From assembly GCF_001570605.1 (NCBI RefSeq), contig NZ_BBXG01000005.1:1-64000 (forward strand): DNA of 64,000 bases, written 5' to 3'. Both the position numbers and the translations under genes were made by a program. This DNA comes from Herbidospora cretacea (GTDB lineage: Bacteria; Actinomycetota; Actinomycetes; Streptosporangiales; Streptosporangiaceae). Positions 51,220 to 60,146 of this stretch are shown one piece after another. Position 1 is the stretch's first letter. Each line of letters opens with the position of its first letter. A model generated the notes under the pieces. It ran no database searches. It saw nothing but the letters and a program-made list of their open reading frames with translations, and had not been told where the DNA came from.

Positions 51220-52821
51220 GTGCACAGGGATCTGGTCCGGCTGCTGCCGCGCCGCCACCTGGCGGTGTGCCTGGGCGCGGCGGTGGTGGCCGGGCTGCTG
51301 GTCCTGGTGCAGGCCGAACTGCTGGCCGGGGTGCTGTCGGGGCGGTTCGCCGTCGGGGTGCTGGGCTGGCTGGCCGTGGTGATCGCGGCCCGGGGCGCGC
51401 TCGGCTGGATCCAGGGCGTGGCGGCCGGGGCCACCGCGAGCGGGGTGAAATCGGAGCTGCGCCACCGGCTCCTGCGCCGCTTCCAGGGCATGAGCCCCGC
51501 CGAGACCCGCTCGGGCGAGCTCGTCACCCTGACCGGGCGCGGCCTCGACGCGCTCGACCCCTACCTGACCGGCTACCTGCCCTCGATCGCGGTCGCCGCG
51601 GTGGTCCCGGTGGCGGTGATCGTCCGGCTGTTCGCAGCCGACCTGACGACCGCGCTGATCGTCCTGGTGACGGTGCCGCTGATCCCGATCTTCGGGGCGC
51701 TGGTCGGCATGACGACCAAGGCGGTGACCGAGAGGCAGTGGGCCGCGCTGGCCCGGCTGGGCGGCCACTTCCTCGACGTGGTGCGCGGCCTGCCGACCCT
51801 GCGGGCGTTCGGCCGGGCCCGCTACCAGGCGACCGTGATCCACGACGTGGCCGGCCAGCACCGGTCGGCCACGATGCGGACCCTGCGGGTGGCGTTCCTG
51901 TCGTCCCTGGTCCTGGAGCTGATCGCGTCGCTGTCCCTGGCGCTGGTCGCGGTCCCGGTGGGCCTGCGGCTGCTGTCGGGCTCGCTCGACCTGACGACGG
52001 CGCTGCTCGTGCTGCTGCTGGCCCCCGAGGCCTACCTGCCCCTGCGCGCGATGGGCACCCGGTTCCACGCCGCGATGGAGGGCGTCACCGCCGCCGACCA
52101 GGCGTTCGCGCTGCTGGAGGGCGCCGAGCCCGCCGTCTCCCGGCCGGGGGTGGTGACCGAGCGCGTCCCGGAGATCCGCCTCGAAGGCGTGACGGTGCGC
52201 TATCCGGGCCGCGACGACCCGGCGCTGATCGACGTGTCGCTCACCATCGGCCCGGGGGAACGGGTGGCGCTGGTCGGCGAGAGCGGCGCGGGGAAGAGCA
52301 CGCTGCTCCACGTCCTGCTGGGCTTCGTCACCCCGTCGGAGGGCCGGGTCCTGGTGGGCGGCGTCGACCTGGCCACGCTCGACCTGGAGCGGTGGCGCCG
52401 CCGACTGGCCTTCGTGCCGCAGCGTCCCCACCTGTTCGCCACCTCGGTCGCGGGCAACATCTCGCTCGACGGCGCGGCCTCCCCCGAGGAGATCCGGGCG
52501 GCGGCGGTCGCCGCCCAGGCAGACGTCTTCGTCACCGATCTGCCCGAGGGCTACGACACCGTCATCGGCGAACGCGGCGCCGACCTGTCGGCCGGACAGC
52601 GCCAGCGCCTGGCCCTGGCCCGCGCCTTCTGCCGCCCCGAGGCGGGGCTGCTGCTCCTCGACGAACCCACGGCCCGCCTCGACGGCCGCAGCGAGGCGGC
52701 GGTCATCTCCGCCACCCGCCACCTGGCCGAAGGCCGCACGGCGGTGATCGTCGCCCACCGCCCGGCGATGATCGCCCTGGCCGACCGCGTGATCCGGGTG
52801 GACGACGGGGTGATCAAGTGA
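51220..52821 (+). CDS. cydD: CydD-like thiol reductant ABC exporter subunit
   Basis: 533 residues: an ABC transmembrane domain (about 1-310; five to six helices) and an ATPase with Walker A GESGAGKST, signature LSAGQRQRLALARA and Walker B LLLLDEPTARLD. CydDC exports glutathione/cysteine or equivalent thiols and is needed for cytochrome bd assembly; recent work also links it to heme. GTG start 13 bases after cydB; the stop overlaps cydC by 4 bases. Confidence 0.9.
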   Translation: MHRDLVRLLPRRHLAVCLGAAVVAGLLVLVQAELLAGVLSGRFAVGVLGWLAVVIAARGALGWIQGVAAGATASGVKSELRHRLLRRFQGMSPAETRSGELVTLTGRGLDALDPYLTGYLPSIAVAAVVPVAVIVRLFAADLTTALIVLVTVPLIPIFGALVGMTTKAVTERQWAALARLGGHFLDVVRGLPTLRAFGRARYQATVIHDVAGQHRSATMRTLRVAFLSSLVLELIASLSLALVAVPVGLRLLSGSLDLTTALLVLLLAPEAYLPLRAMGTRFHAAMEGVTAADQAFALLEGAEPAVSRPGVVTERVPEIRLEGVTVRYPGRDDPALIDVSLTIGPGERVALVGESGAGKSTLLHVLLGFVTPSEGRVLVGGVDLATLDLERWRRRLAFVPQRPHLFATSVAGNISLDGAASPEEIRAAAVAAQADVFVTDLPEGYDTVIGERGADLSAGQRQRLALARAFCRPEAGLLLLDEPTARLDGRSEAAVISATRHLAEGRTAVIVAHRPAMIALADRVIRVDDGVIK

Positions 52822-54497
52822 CCGGTGTGGTGTGGAACCGGCGGCTGCTGGTGGCCGCGCTGGCCGGGTCGGCCGCCGACCTGGCGGGGCTCGCGCTCAT
52901 CGCCTCGGCCGCCTGGCTGATCACGCGGGCCGCGCAGCAGCCCGAACTGGCGGCCCTGTCCGTCGCGATCGTGGCGGTCCGGGCGTTCGCGACCTCGCGT
53001 GGGGTCTTCCGCTACGCCGAACGGCTGTCCGGCCACGACGTCGCGCTGCGCGCCCAGGCGGCGACCCGGGAGCGCCTGTACGACGCGCTCATCCCGGCCG
53101 GGCCGCTCCCCCACCGGGGCGCCGATCTGCTCAGCCGGATGGTCGACGACACCGACGCCGTCCAGGACCTGCTGGTGCGGTGCCTGCTGCCGGCCGTCGC
53201 GGCCCTGGTCACGGGGGTGACGGCCGTGGTCGTGGCGGCCTTCCTGCTGCCCCTGGCCGCGGTCGTGCTGGCGGGCGGGCTGGCCGTGGCGGGGGTGCTG
53301 CTCCCGGCGGCGACGGCGGCGCTGGCCCGGCGGTGGACCGCCCGGCTGGCGCCCGCGCGGGCCGACCTGGCCGCCCGCACCGCCGACCTCGTGCACGGGT
53401 CGGCCGACCTCGCGGCCTACGGGGCGACCGGGCGGGCGCTCGGCGCCGCCGCGGCGGCCGACGACCGGCTGGCCGGGCTGGAGCGCGGGCAGGCCCGGGT
53501 CAACGCGACCGCGCTGGCCGCCGGGGTGCTGGTGCAGGGGCTCACCGTGGTGATCGTGGTGGCGGTGGCCAAGGCGCTCGACGCGGGCTCGATCGCGACC
53601 GCCGTGCTCGCGCTGGTGTCATTGGTGTCGTTCGAGCCGGTGCTGCCGCTGGCGGCGGCCGGGGAACGGCTGACCGGGGTGCTCGCGGCGGTGCGGCGGC
53701 TGCGGGAGATCGAGGCCACTCCCCCGGCGGTGCCCGCGCTCGCCGAGCCGCTGCCCCGGCCGGAGGGACCGCTGACGGTGGTCGTCGAGGACCTCGTCGT
53801 CCGCCACGGCGACCGGCCCGCGCTGGGCGGGGTCAGCCTGACCCTGACGCCGGGCAGGCGGGTCGCCGTCGTGGGTCCGAGCGGGGCGGGCAAGAGCACG
53901 CTGCTCTCGGCCCTGATGCGGACCGTCGACATCGTGTCGGGAACGATCACCGTCAACGGCGTCGACCTGCGCCGGATCTCGGCCGACGACGCCCGCGCGA
54001 TGATGACCGGCCTCACCCAGGACCCCTACGTCTTCCAGACGACCTTCCGCGACAACCTCCGCCTCGCGGGCCCGCACGCCGGGGAGGAGGACCTCGAACG
54101 CGCGGTCCGGGAGGCCAGGCTCGACGCGTTCGCCGACCGTGCGGGCTGGGACGTCCAGCTGGGCGAGGACGGACGCACCCTGTCGGGCGGCCAGATCCAG
54201 CGCCTTGCCCTGGCCCGCGCCCTCCTCTACGACCCACCGGTCCTGCTGCTCGACGAACCGGCCGAGGCGCTCGACGAGACCACCGCCGACGCCCTGACGG
54301 GCGACCTGCTCGACGCCACCCGAGGGCGCACCACGCTCCTGGTGACCCACCGGCTGCGCGGGCTGGAGGAGGTCGACGAGATCGTCGTCCTGGAAGACGG
54401 GCTGGTCGTCCAGCGCGGCACCCACGCCGAGCTGCTGGCGGAGGGCGGCTACTACCGCGAGCTCTGGGACGCCGAGAACATGATCAGAGACACCTGA
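52818..54497 (+). CDS. cydC: CydC-like thiol reductant ABC exporter subunit
   Basis: 559 residues from the GTG at 52818. Transmembrane domain about 1-310 with ASAAWLITRAAQQPELAALSVAIVAVRAFATSRGVFRYAERL, the characteristic CydC opening. ATPase with Walker A GPSGAGKST, Q-loop TQDPYVFQTTFRDNL, signature LSGGQIQRLALARAL and Walker B LLLDEPAEALD. Forms the heterodimeric exporter with CydD. A strong terminator closes the operon. Confidence 0.92.
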   Translation: MTGVVWNRRLLVAALAGSAADLAGLALIASAAWLITRAAQQPELAALSVAIVAVRAFATSRGVFRYAERLSGHDVALRAQAATRERLYDALIPAGPLPHRGADLLSRMVDDTDAVQDLLVRCLLPAVAALVTGVTAVVVAAFLLPLAAVVLAGGLAVAGVLLPAATAALARRWTARLAPARADLAARTADLVHGSADLAAYGATGRALGAAAAADDRLAGLERGQARVNATALAAGVLVQGLTVVIVVAVAKALDAGSIATAVLALVSLVSFEPVLPLAAAGERLTGVLAAVRRLREIEATPPAVPALAEPLPRPEGPLTVVVEDLVVRHGDRPALGGVSLTLTPGRRVAVVGPSGAGKSTLLSALMRTVDIVSGTITVNGVDLRRISADDARAMMTGLTQDPYVFQTTFRDNLRLAGPHAGEEDLERAVREARLDAFADRAGWDVQLGEDGRTLSGGQIQRLALARALLYDPPVLLLDEPAEALDETTADALTGDLLDATRGRTTLLVTHRLRGLEEVDEIVVLEDGLVVQRGTHAELLAEGGYYRELWDAENMIRDT

Positions 54498-54537
54498 TCA
54501 CGCGGGCCCCCGGCACGTCTCCGCACACACGGAAAGA

Positions 54538-54573
54538 CCGGCGGCGCCCCCCTGTGCTGGGGGGCGCCGCCGG
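54538..54573. terminator. Terminator after cydC (shared with convergent htrA-like gene)
   Basis: Perfect 15-bp stem CCGGCGGCGCCCCCC/GGGGGGCGCCGCCGG with a 6-base loop. Confidence 0.85.
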
Positions 54574-54610
54574 ACTCCCTGTGTCCCTTACCCGAGAGAT
54601 CTCTCCCGTG

Positions 54611-56017
54611 TCAGTTCGTCGTCTTCTCCTCCAGAGTGATCGTCGCCGTACCCGCCTGACCGTTCCGGACGTAGCTCACGGTCACCTTGTCGCCGGGGGC
54701 CTGGCCCCGGATGATCCCGACGACGGTCTCGCCCGCGTCGATCGGGGTGCTGTCGACCTTGGTGATGATGTCGCCCTGCTGGAGGCCCGCCTTGGCGGCG
54801 GGGCCGTTCGGCTCGACCGTCGACACCAGGGCGCCGGGGGTGTCGCCGGTGGCGTCGGCGACGCCGACGCCGAGGTAGGCGTGGACCGCCTTGCCGGTCT
54901 TGATGAGCTGGTCGGCGACGTTCCTGGCGGTGTTGATCGGGATGGCGAAGCCCACGCCGATGTTGCCGTTGCCGCCGCCCGAGGTGGCGATCGCCGTGTT
55001 GATGCCGATGACCTGGCCGGACGCATTGACCAGGGCGCCGCCCGAGTTGCCGGGGTTGATCGCCGCGTCGGTCTGGACCATGCCGCCGATGGTGGTGGTC
55101 GGCTCGGCCTGCTGCTCCTGCTGCCCGCCGAAACCGCCGTCGCCCCAGCCCGGGGGCAGTTCCCGCGGGCCGCCGCCACCGCCGCCGCCCGAGGTGACGG
55201 TGCGGTCGAGGGCCGACACGATGCCCGAGGTCACGGAGCCTTCGAGGCCGAGCGGGCTGCCGATCGCCAGGACCGACTCGCCCACCTGGAGGGCGTCGCT
55301 GTCGCCCAGTGAGGCGGCGGTCAGGCCGGTGACGCCGGTGGCGCGGATGACCGCGATGTCGGTTGTGGGGTCGGTGCCGACCAGGGTCGCCTGGGCGGTG
55401 CGGCCGTCGCTGAACTTGACCTGCATCTGGGCGTTGGCACCGGCGCCGGCGACCACGTGGTTGTTGGTGAGGATCAGCCCGTCGGCCGAGAGGATCACGC
55501 CCGAGCCCTCGCCCTGGCCCTGGCCCGAGGAGACGGTGATCATGACCACCGACGGCTGCACGGCCTTGGCGACCGCCGCGATCGTGCCGGCCATCGGGGG
55601 CGCCTTCACCGGGGCGCCGTTGTTGGCGATCGGGCTGACCGCCACCGGCGTCGCGTCGTCGTCCAGCGCGTTGGTGACGAGGGCCCCCGCGACCCCACCG
55701 CCCAATGCCACGGCCGCCAGTGCGAGCACCGAGACGCCCCTCTTCCAGGCGCGGCCGTCGGACCGCTGGTGGCGGGGCGGCTCCGGCGGGACGGGCGGGA
55801 GGCCGTAGACGGCGGTGTTCCCGATCGGGTTCGCCCCGACGTGGCCCTGGATGGGGCCCGGCTCCTGCGGTGGCGGGGGCGGCGCGAACTGTGGGGTGGG
55901 CTGGTCGGCCCGGTAGTCGCCGTGCTGCGGGGCCCGTCGGCCGAACTGGCTCCAGCCCCGTGCGTCCAGGACCTCGGTGGTCCCCTGTTCGTTCTCCCGC
56001 CGCTCGTCAGCGCTCAT
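54611..56017 (-). CDS. Membrane-anchored HtrA/DegP-type serine protease with PDZ domain
   Basis: 468 residues from the ATG at 56017, which has AAGGGG at 9 bases; an ATG at 56026 touches the same RBS and is less likely. A Pro-rich cytoplasmic N-terminus, one membrane helix (GVSVLALAAVALGGGVAGALV, about 94-114), a trypsin-like domain with His in LTNNHVVAG, Asp in TTDIAVIRA and Ser in INPGNSGGAL, a Gly-rich insertion (SGGGGGGGPRELPPGW), then a PDZ domain (YLGVGVADATGDTPGALVSTVEPNGPAAKAGLQQGDIIT). Envelope protein quality control; PDZ binds misfolded C-termini. Confidence 0.92.
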   Translation of the reverse strand: MSADERRENEQGTTEVLDARGWSQFGRRAPQHGDYRADQPTPQFAPPPPPQEPGPIQGHVGANPIGNTAVYGLPPVPPEPPRHQRSDGRAWKRGVSVLALAAVALGGGVAGALVTNALDDDATPVAVSPIANNGAPVKAPPMAGTIAAVAKAVQPSVVMITVSSGQGQGEGSGVILSADGLILTNNHVVAGAGANAQMQVKFSDGRTAQATLVGTDPTTDIAVIRATGVTGLTAASLGDSDALQVGESVLAIGSPLGLEGSVTSGIVSALDRTVTSGGGGGGGPRELPPGWGDGGFGGQQEQQAEPTTTIGGMVQTDAAINPGNSGGALVNASGQVIGINTAIATSGGGNGNIGVGFAIPINTARNVADQLIKTGKAVHAYLGVGVADATGDTPGALVSTVEPNGPAAKAGLQQGDIITKVDSTPIDAGETVVGIIRGQAPGDKVTVSYVRNGQAGTATITLEEKTTN

Positions 56018-56137
56018 CTCTGCCATCCCCTTACCGGATTCCCGGCTTCCTTGGGCCGGTGGTTCTAAGATGGCAAACCCTCGATAAGGCCCGCTTAAGC
56101 GATCAGGGGTCTGACCTGGCGAAACCGAACGGCTTCC

Positions 56138-57664
56138 TTATCTGTGCTGCTCCGGCCAGTATTCGTCGCGCAAAATTCGTTTGTACAACTTTCCGGTGGG
56201 GTGCCGGGGCAGCTCCGTCCGGAAGTCCACCGACCTCGGGCACTTGTAGTGGGCCAGGTTCTCGCGGCAGTGGGCGATCAGCTCGGCCTCCAGCTCAGGA
56301 CCGGCCGACGCGGGGTCGGCGGGCTCGACGACCGCCTTCACCTGCTCGCCCATCTCCTCGTCGGGCACCCCGAAGACGGCCACGTCGGCGACCTTCGGAT
56401 GGATCGCCAGCAGGTTCTCCGCCTCCTGCGGGTAGATGTTCACCCCGCCGGAGATGATCATGTAGGAGCTGCGGTCGGTCAGGTAGAGGAAGCCCTCCTC
56501 GTCGAGGTGGCCGATGTCGCCGAGCGTCGACCAGCCCCGGCCCTTCGGGTCGTACGCGGCGGCGGTCTTCTCCGGGTCTCCGTGGTAGACGAACCGGGGC
56601 CCGTCGGAGATGTAGACGACGCCGGTCTCCCCCGGGGCCAGTTCCTCGCCCTCGGAGTCGAGGATGTGGAGTTTGCCGAGCAGGGGCCGTCCCACGGTGC
56701 CCTTGTGGGCGAGCCAGTCGTGCGGGCCGGCGTACACGAAGCCGTTGCCCTCGGTGCCCGCGTAGTACTCGTGGATGATGGGCCCCCACCAGGCCATCAT
56801 CCGCTCCTTGACCGGGATCGGGCAGGGCGCGGCGGCGTGGATGGCGTAGGCCAGCGTGGACAGGTCGAAGCGGGCGCGGGTCTCGGCCGGGAGCTTCAGG
56901 AACTTGATGAAGTGGGTCGGCACCCACTGGGAGTGGGTGACGCCGTACTTCTCGACGGCGGCCAGGGCCTGTTCGGGGTCGAAGCGGTCCATCACGACGA
57001 CGGTCGCGCCGAAGCGCTGGAAGGTGAGCGAGTAGCGCAGCGGGGCGGCGTGGTAGAGCGGCGCCGGCGACAGGTAGACGCTGTCGGCCGTGGGCGCGAA
57101 CAGGAAGCCGATCAGCTTCATCAGGGGGCCGGGCTCGTCGAGCGGCCGGGCCACCCAGTCGGGCTTGACGCCCTTCGGCCGCCCGGTGGTGCCCGAGGAG
57201 TAGAGCATGTCGATGCCCTGCACCTCGTCGGCCACGGGCGTGGCGGGCATGGGGGCGACCGCGTCCTCGTACGGGAGGAAGCCGGGCACCGTCCCGTCGA
57301 GCATGAGCCTGACCGGGGGGCCGGTCACCGCGGCGGCGGCCTCGGCGCACGCCGCCGAGCTGATGAACGCCTTGGCCTCGCAGTTCTCCACGATGTACGT
57401 CAGCTCGCCCGCCCGCAGCCGGGAGCTGATCGCCGTGTAGAACAGCCCGGAGCGCTGGGCCGCCCACGCGATCACCAGGAACATCGGGTGGTTCTCGAGC
57501 ATGAACGCGATGTGGTCGCCGGGCCGCAGCCCGGCCTCGCGCAGCAGGTGGGCGAGGCGGTTGGACTCCTCGTCGAGTTCCCGGTAGGTGACCACCCGGC
57601 CGGAGCCGGCCATGATCACGGCGGGTTTGTCAGGGCTCACAGCGGCGACGGCACCCGGATACAT
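56138..57664 (-). CDS. FadD-type acyl-CoA synthetase
   Basis: 508 residues of the ANL superfamily. AMP-binding P-loop LYSSGTTGRPKGV (about 153-165), EYYAGTEGNG (A5 motif), STLGDIGHLDEEGFLYLTDRSSYMIISGGVNIYPQEAENLL (A7-A8 hinge) and the catalytic Lys in RHPTGKLYKRIL. Activates a carboxylate, probably a fatty or aromatic acid, as the CoA thioester. Monocistronic by its surroundings; no carrier domain. Confidence 0.9.
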   Translation of the reverse strand: MYPGAVAAVSPDKPAVIMAGSGRVVTYRELDEESNRLAHLLREAGLRPGDHIAFMLENHPMFLVIAWAAQRSGLFYTAISSRLRAGELTYIVENCEAKAFISSAACAEAAAAVTGPPVRLMLDGTVPGFLPYEDAVAPMPATPVADEVQGIDMLYSSGTTGRPKGVKPDWVARPLDEPGPLMKLIGFLFAPTADSVYLSPAPLYHAAPLRYSLTFQRFGATVVVMDRFDPEQALAAVEKYGVTHSQWVPTHFIKFLKLPAETRARFDLSTLAYAIHAAAPCPIPVKERMMAWWGPIIHEYYAGTEGNGFVYAGPHDWLAHKGTVGRPLLGKLHILDSEGEELAPGETGVVYISDGPRFVYHGDPEKTAAAYDPKGRGWSTLGDIGHLDEEGFLYLTDRSSYMIISGGVNIYPQEAENLLAIHPKVADVAVFGVPDEEMGEQVKAVVEPADPASAGPELEAELIAHCRENLAHYKCPRSVDFRTELPRHPTGKLYKRILRDEYWPEQHR

Positions 57665-57704
57665 GACCGAACGGTACTCGGTGATCGTCGGCGTGCAAAG
57701 GGAA

Positions 57705-57733
57705 ACGGCCCGCGCCGGGGTGGCGCGGGCCGT
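57705..57733 (-). terminator. Terminator after the Lys/Trp-rich secreted protein gene
   Basis: Perfect 12-bp stem ACGGCCCGCGCC/GGCGCGGGCCGT with a 5-base loop; on the minus strand it follows the 57776 stop and is followed by TTTCCCTTT. Confidence 0.75.
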
Positions 57734-57775
57734 TCAGTAGACCGCTCAGCCTACCGATTGGGGGGTTTCAGCAGC

Positions 57776-58345
57776 TCAGACAGCCGCGTAGACCGGGGAC
57801 CAGGGGCCGAAGAAGCCCTTGGGGCCGAAGTGGTTGCCACGGGAGACCTGGACGTCGATGGTGTTCACGTCGCTCTCGGTGAACCCGATCCAGTCGCCGC
57901 CCTTGTGGCAGTTCTTGAACTTCTCGAAGGACGTGTGACCGTCGAGGTGCTCGATCTTGAAGACGGCCCAGGCGCACTTGTACTTGTGGTCGCCCCACGG
58001 CTTGTGGTTGGTGAGCTCACCCTTGACCGTGATCTTGGTGTAGGACTCCCACTTCCAGGACCACTTCTTGTCCCACTTCCAGCCGACGATCTTGCACTTC
58101 TTCTCGCCGTGCTTCCACCAGCACTTCTTGATGGGCTTCTTGAACTTCTCCCAGTACCAGACCTTCTTCTTCTCGTGGTCGAGGACGTACTTGCCCTCGG
58201 CCTCGGCCTTGTGGTCGGCGGAGAAGTAGGGACCCCAGTGTCCGACGAACGGGGACGCACTGGCGGTCGCCGGCGCGACGACGGCGCCGGTGATGAGCGC
58301 GGCGGCGACGCCACCGGTCACCAGGAGCTTCTTGATGAATCGCAT
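57776..58345 (-). CDS. Lys/Trp-rich secreted protein of unknown function
   Basis: 189 residues. Signal peptide MRFIKKLLVTGGVAAALITG (cleavage near ATASA, about residue 30). The mature ~159 residues hold about 28 Lys and 14 Trp, with dense blocks such as KKKVWYWEKFKKPIKKCWW and GWKWDKKWSWKWESY. Four Cys suggest two disulfides. The Lys codons are almost all AAG, so the bias is not an A/T-rich insertion. I do not recognise a family. A beta-strand Trp/Lys alternation would suit binding to an anionic polymer or membrane; antimicrobial or wall-binding roles are guesses. Monocistronic, with its own terminator. Confidence 0.8.
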   Translation of the reverse strand: MRFIKKLLVTGGVAAALITGAVVAPATASASPFVGHWGPYFSADHKAEAEGKYVLDHEKKKVWYWEKFKKPIKKCWWKHGEKKCKIVGWKWDKKWSWKWESYTKITVKGELTNHKPWGDHKYKCAWAVFKIEHLDGHTSFEKFKNCHKGGDWIGFTESDVNTIDVQVSRGNHFGPKGFFGPWSPVYAAV

Positions 58346-58447
58346 TTCCGGATTCCTCTCGGGACGAGGATTTTGACAAGGAAAGGAATAATCCGTCCCG
58401 ATAGCGGGTGAGTAGCGACTGACTTGAAGCTCACTAGAAACCGCAGG

Positions 58448-59077
58448 TCACACCCCGGCGATCAGGCTCAGCGCGCGTTCCCGCAGCTCAGGAGAGGCGG
58501 TCGAGGCCGAGCCGGAAGTGAAGGGCGGGGCGGGGTCGTACTCGATCGCGAGCTGCACCGCCCTGGCGGTCTCCTCGTCGCGCAGGAGGGCCAGCAGCAC
58601 GAGCGCCATGTCCAGGCCCGCCGACACCCCGGCGGCGGTGACCACCTTCCCCCGGGTGACGACGCGCTCGGCGACCGGGACGACGCCGAGGTCGGCCAGC
58701 CGGTCGCGGAACCCCCAGTGGGTGGTGGCCGGGAGGCCCTCCAGCAGCCCGGCCGCCGCGAGCAGGAACGCGCCGCTGCACACCGAGGTGGTGAACCTGG
58801 TCGTCGCGTGGGCGGCCCTGATCCAGCCGACGAGGCGGGCGTCGCCCATCGCCGGGACCGTGCCGGGGCCGCCCGGGACGACGATCACGTCGGGGTCGGG
58901 CAGGTCGTCGTAGGTCGCGGTGGCGGTGATCGACAGGCTGCCCTGGTCGTCGGCGACCGGCCCGGTGTCCCCGGCGACGAAGGTGACCTCGCAGCCGGGC
59001 GCGAACGCCAGCACGGTGTAGGGCCCGACCGCGTCGAGCGCGGTGAAGCCGGGGTAGAGGGGGACGGCGATGCGCAT
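58448..59077 (-). CDS. DJ-1/PfpI-family protein, isonitrile-hydratase-like
   Basis: 209 residues. The nucleophile elbow TTSVCSGAFLLAAAGLL places the catalytic Cys at 100; VPGGPGTVPAM and ATTHWGFRDRLADLGV match the isonitrile hydratase (InhA) subgroup, as does the end YDPAPPFTSGSASTASPEL. InhA hydrates isonitriles to N-formamides. The ATG follows directly on the stop of the GlxA-type regulator, with AAGGAG 6 bases upstream, so the two form an operon and the regulator probably controls it. Confidence 0.83.
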   Translation of the reverse strand: MRIAVPLYPGFTALDAVGPYTVLAFAPGCEVTFVAGDTGPVADDQGSLSITATATYDDLPDPDVIVVPGGPGTVPAMGDARLVGWIRAAHATTRFTTSVCSGAFLLAAAGLLEGLPATTHWGFRDRLADLGVVPVAERVVTRGKVVTAAGVSAGLDMALVLLALLRDEETARAVQLAIEYDPAPPFTSGSASTASPELRERALSLIAGV

Positions 59078-60034
59078 CTAGTGCTCCTTGATCCGGAAGC
59101 GGCGACGGTAGTCGCCGGGGGAAACGCGCAGGTGGCGGCGGAACACCCGGTAGAGGCTCTCGGGCAGGCCGAGGCCGGTGCGCCGGGCGACGACGTCGAG
59201 CGGTTCGTCGGTGGTCTCCAGCAGCCGCCGGGCCGCGCCGGTGCGGGCGAGCTCGACGTAGCGGCCGGGGGGCATGCCGGTCTGGTCGGTGAAGACGCGG
59301 GAGAAGTGGCGTTCGCTCAGGTTCATCCGGCGGGCCAGGGCCGGCACGCTGAGGTCCTCGCCGGGGTGTTCGTCGATCCAGGCCTGCAGCTCCTTCAGCG
59401 GCTCGGTCTTCGGCACGGCCTGGATCGGCGCCGAGAACTGCGACTGCCCGCCGGGGCGGTGCAGGTAGACGACCAGGCCCCGGGCGATGTGCCGGGCGAC
59501 GTCGTGGCCGTGGTCGTCGGCGACCATCGCCAGGGCCAGGTCGATGCCGGCGGTGACGCCCGCCGAGGTCCAGACGTCGCCGCTCCTGACGTAGATCGCG
59601 TCGGGGTCGGTCGTGACGGCCGGGTATCTCCGGCTCAGGTCGTCGGCGGCGAGCCAGTGGGTGGTCGCCCGCCCGCCGTCGAGCAGCCCGGCCTCGGCGA
59701 GCACGAAGGCGCCCGTGCAGACCGATCCGGTGCGGGCCGCTCCGGCCGCCAGCCGCCGGACCCCCTCGACCAGGACGGGGTCGCGCAGGTGGTCGTCGAT
59801 GGTGCGCCCGCCCGCGACCAGCAGCGTGTGGATCGGCCCCCCGATCTGGTCGATCGGGGTCTCCACCTGCGTGACCAGCCCGTTGGAGGAGCGGACCGGC
59901 CCGGCGACGGCTGAGGTCACCTCGATCGTGTACGCCGCCTCCCGGCAGACCAGCCGCGCCGTGGCGAACACGTCGGCCGGACCGGCCAGGTCGAGGTGCT
60001 GGAACCCCTCGGTGATGACGATGACGACCCGCAT
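59078..60034 (-). CDS. GlxA-type AraC regulator with DJ-1/PfpI sensor domain
   Basis: 318 residues from the ATG at 60034. Residues about 1-190 are a DJ-1/PfpI-like domain (GGRTIDDHLRDP, TGSVCTGAFVLAEAGLLDGGRATTHW) that still has the Cys. The C-terminal AraC domain (about 215-315) has two helix-turn-helices (LSVPALARRMNLSERHFSRVFTDQTGMPPGRYVELAR, then PLDVVARRTGLGLPESLYRVFRRHLRVSPGDYRRRF). Coupled to the InhA-like gene. Confidence 0.88.
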   Translation of the reverse strand: MRVVIVITEGFQHLDLAGPADVFATARLVCREAAYTIEVTSAVAGPVRSSNGLVTQVETPIDQIGGPIHTLLVAGGRTIDDHLRDPVLVEGVRRLAAGAARTGSVCTGAFVLAEAGLLDGGRATTHWLAADDLSRRYPAVTTDPDAIYVRSGDVWTSAGVTAGIDLALAMVADDHGHDVARHIARGLVVYLHRPGGQSQFSAPIQAVPKTEPLKELQAWIDEHPGEDLSVPALARRMNLSERHFSRVFTDQTGMPPGRYVELARTGAARRLLETTDEPLDVVARRTGLGLPESLYRVFRRHLRVSPGDYRRRFRIKEH

Positions 60035-60100
60035 GCCCCCATCCTGGGAGCCGCCGCGCGCTGGCCGCAACGACACGGACCTTGCAGATCAGGACATGAC

Positions 60101-60133
60101 GAAGGGGACTCCCCTGTCCCGGGAGCCCCCTTC
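60101..60133 (-). terminator. Terminator after lon
   Basis: Stem GAAGGGG-CTCCC / GGGAG-CCCCTTC with one A/C mismatch and a 7-base loop, 14 bases beyond the lon stop on the minus strand. Confidence 0.65.
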
Positions 60134-60146
60134 GGGTCCTGCGGCG

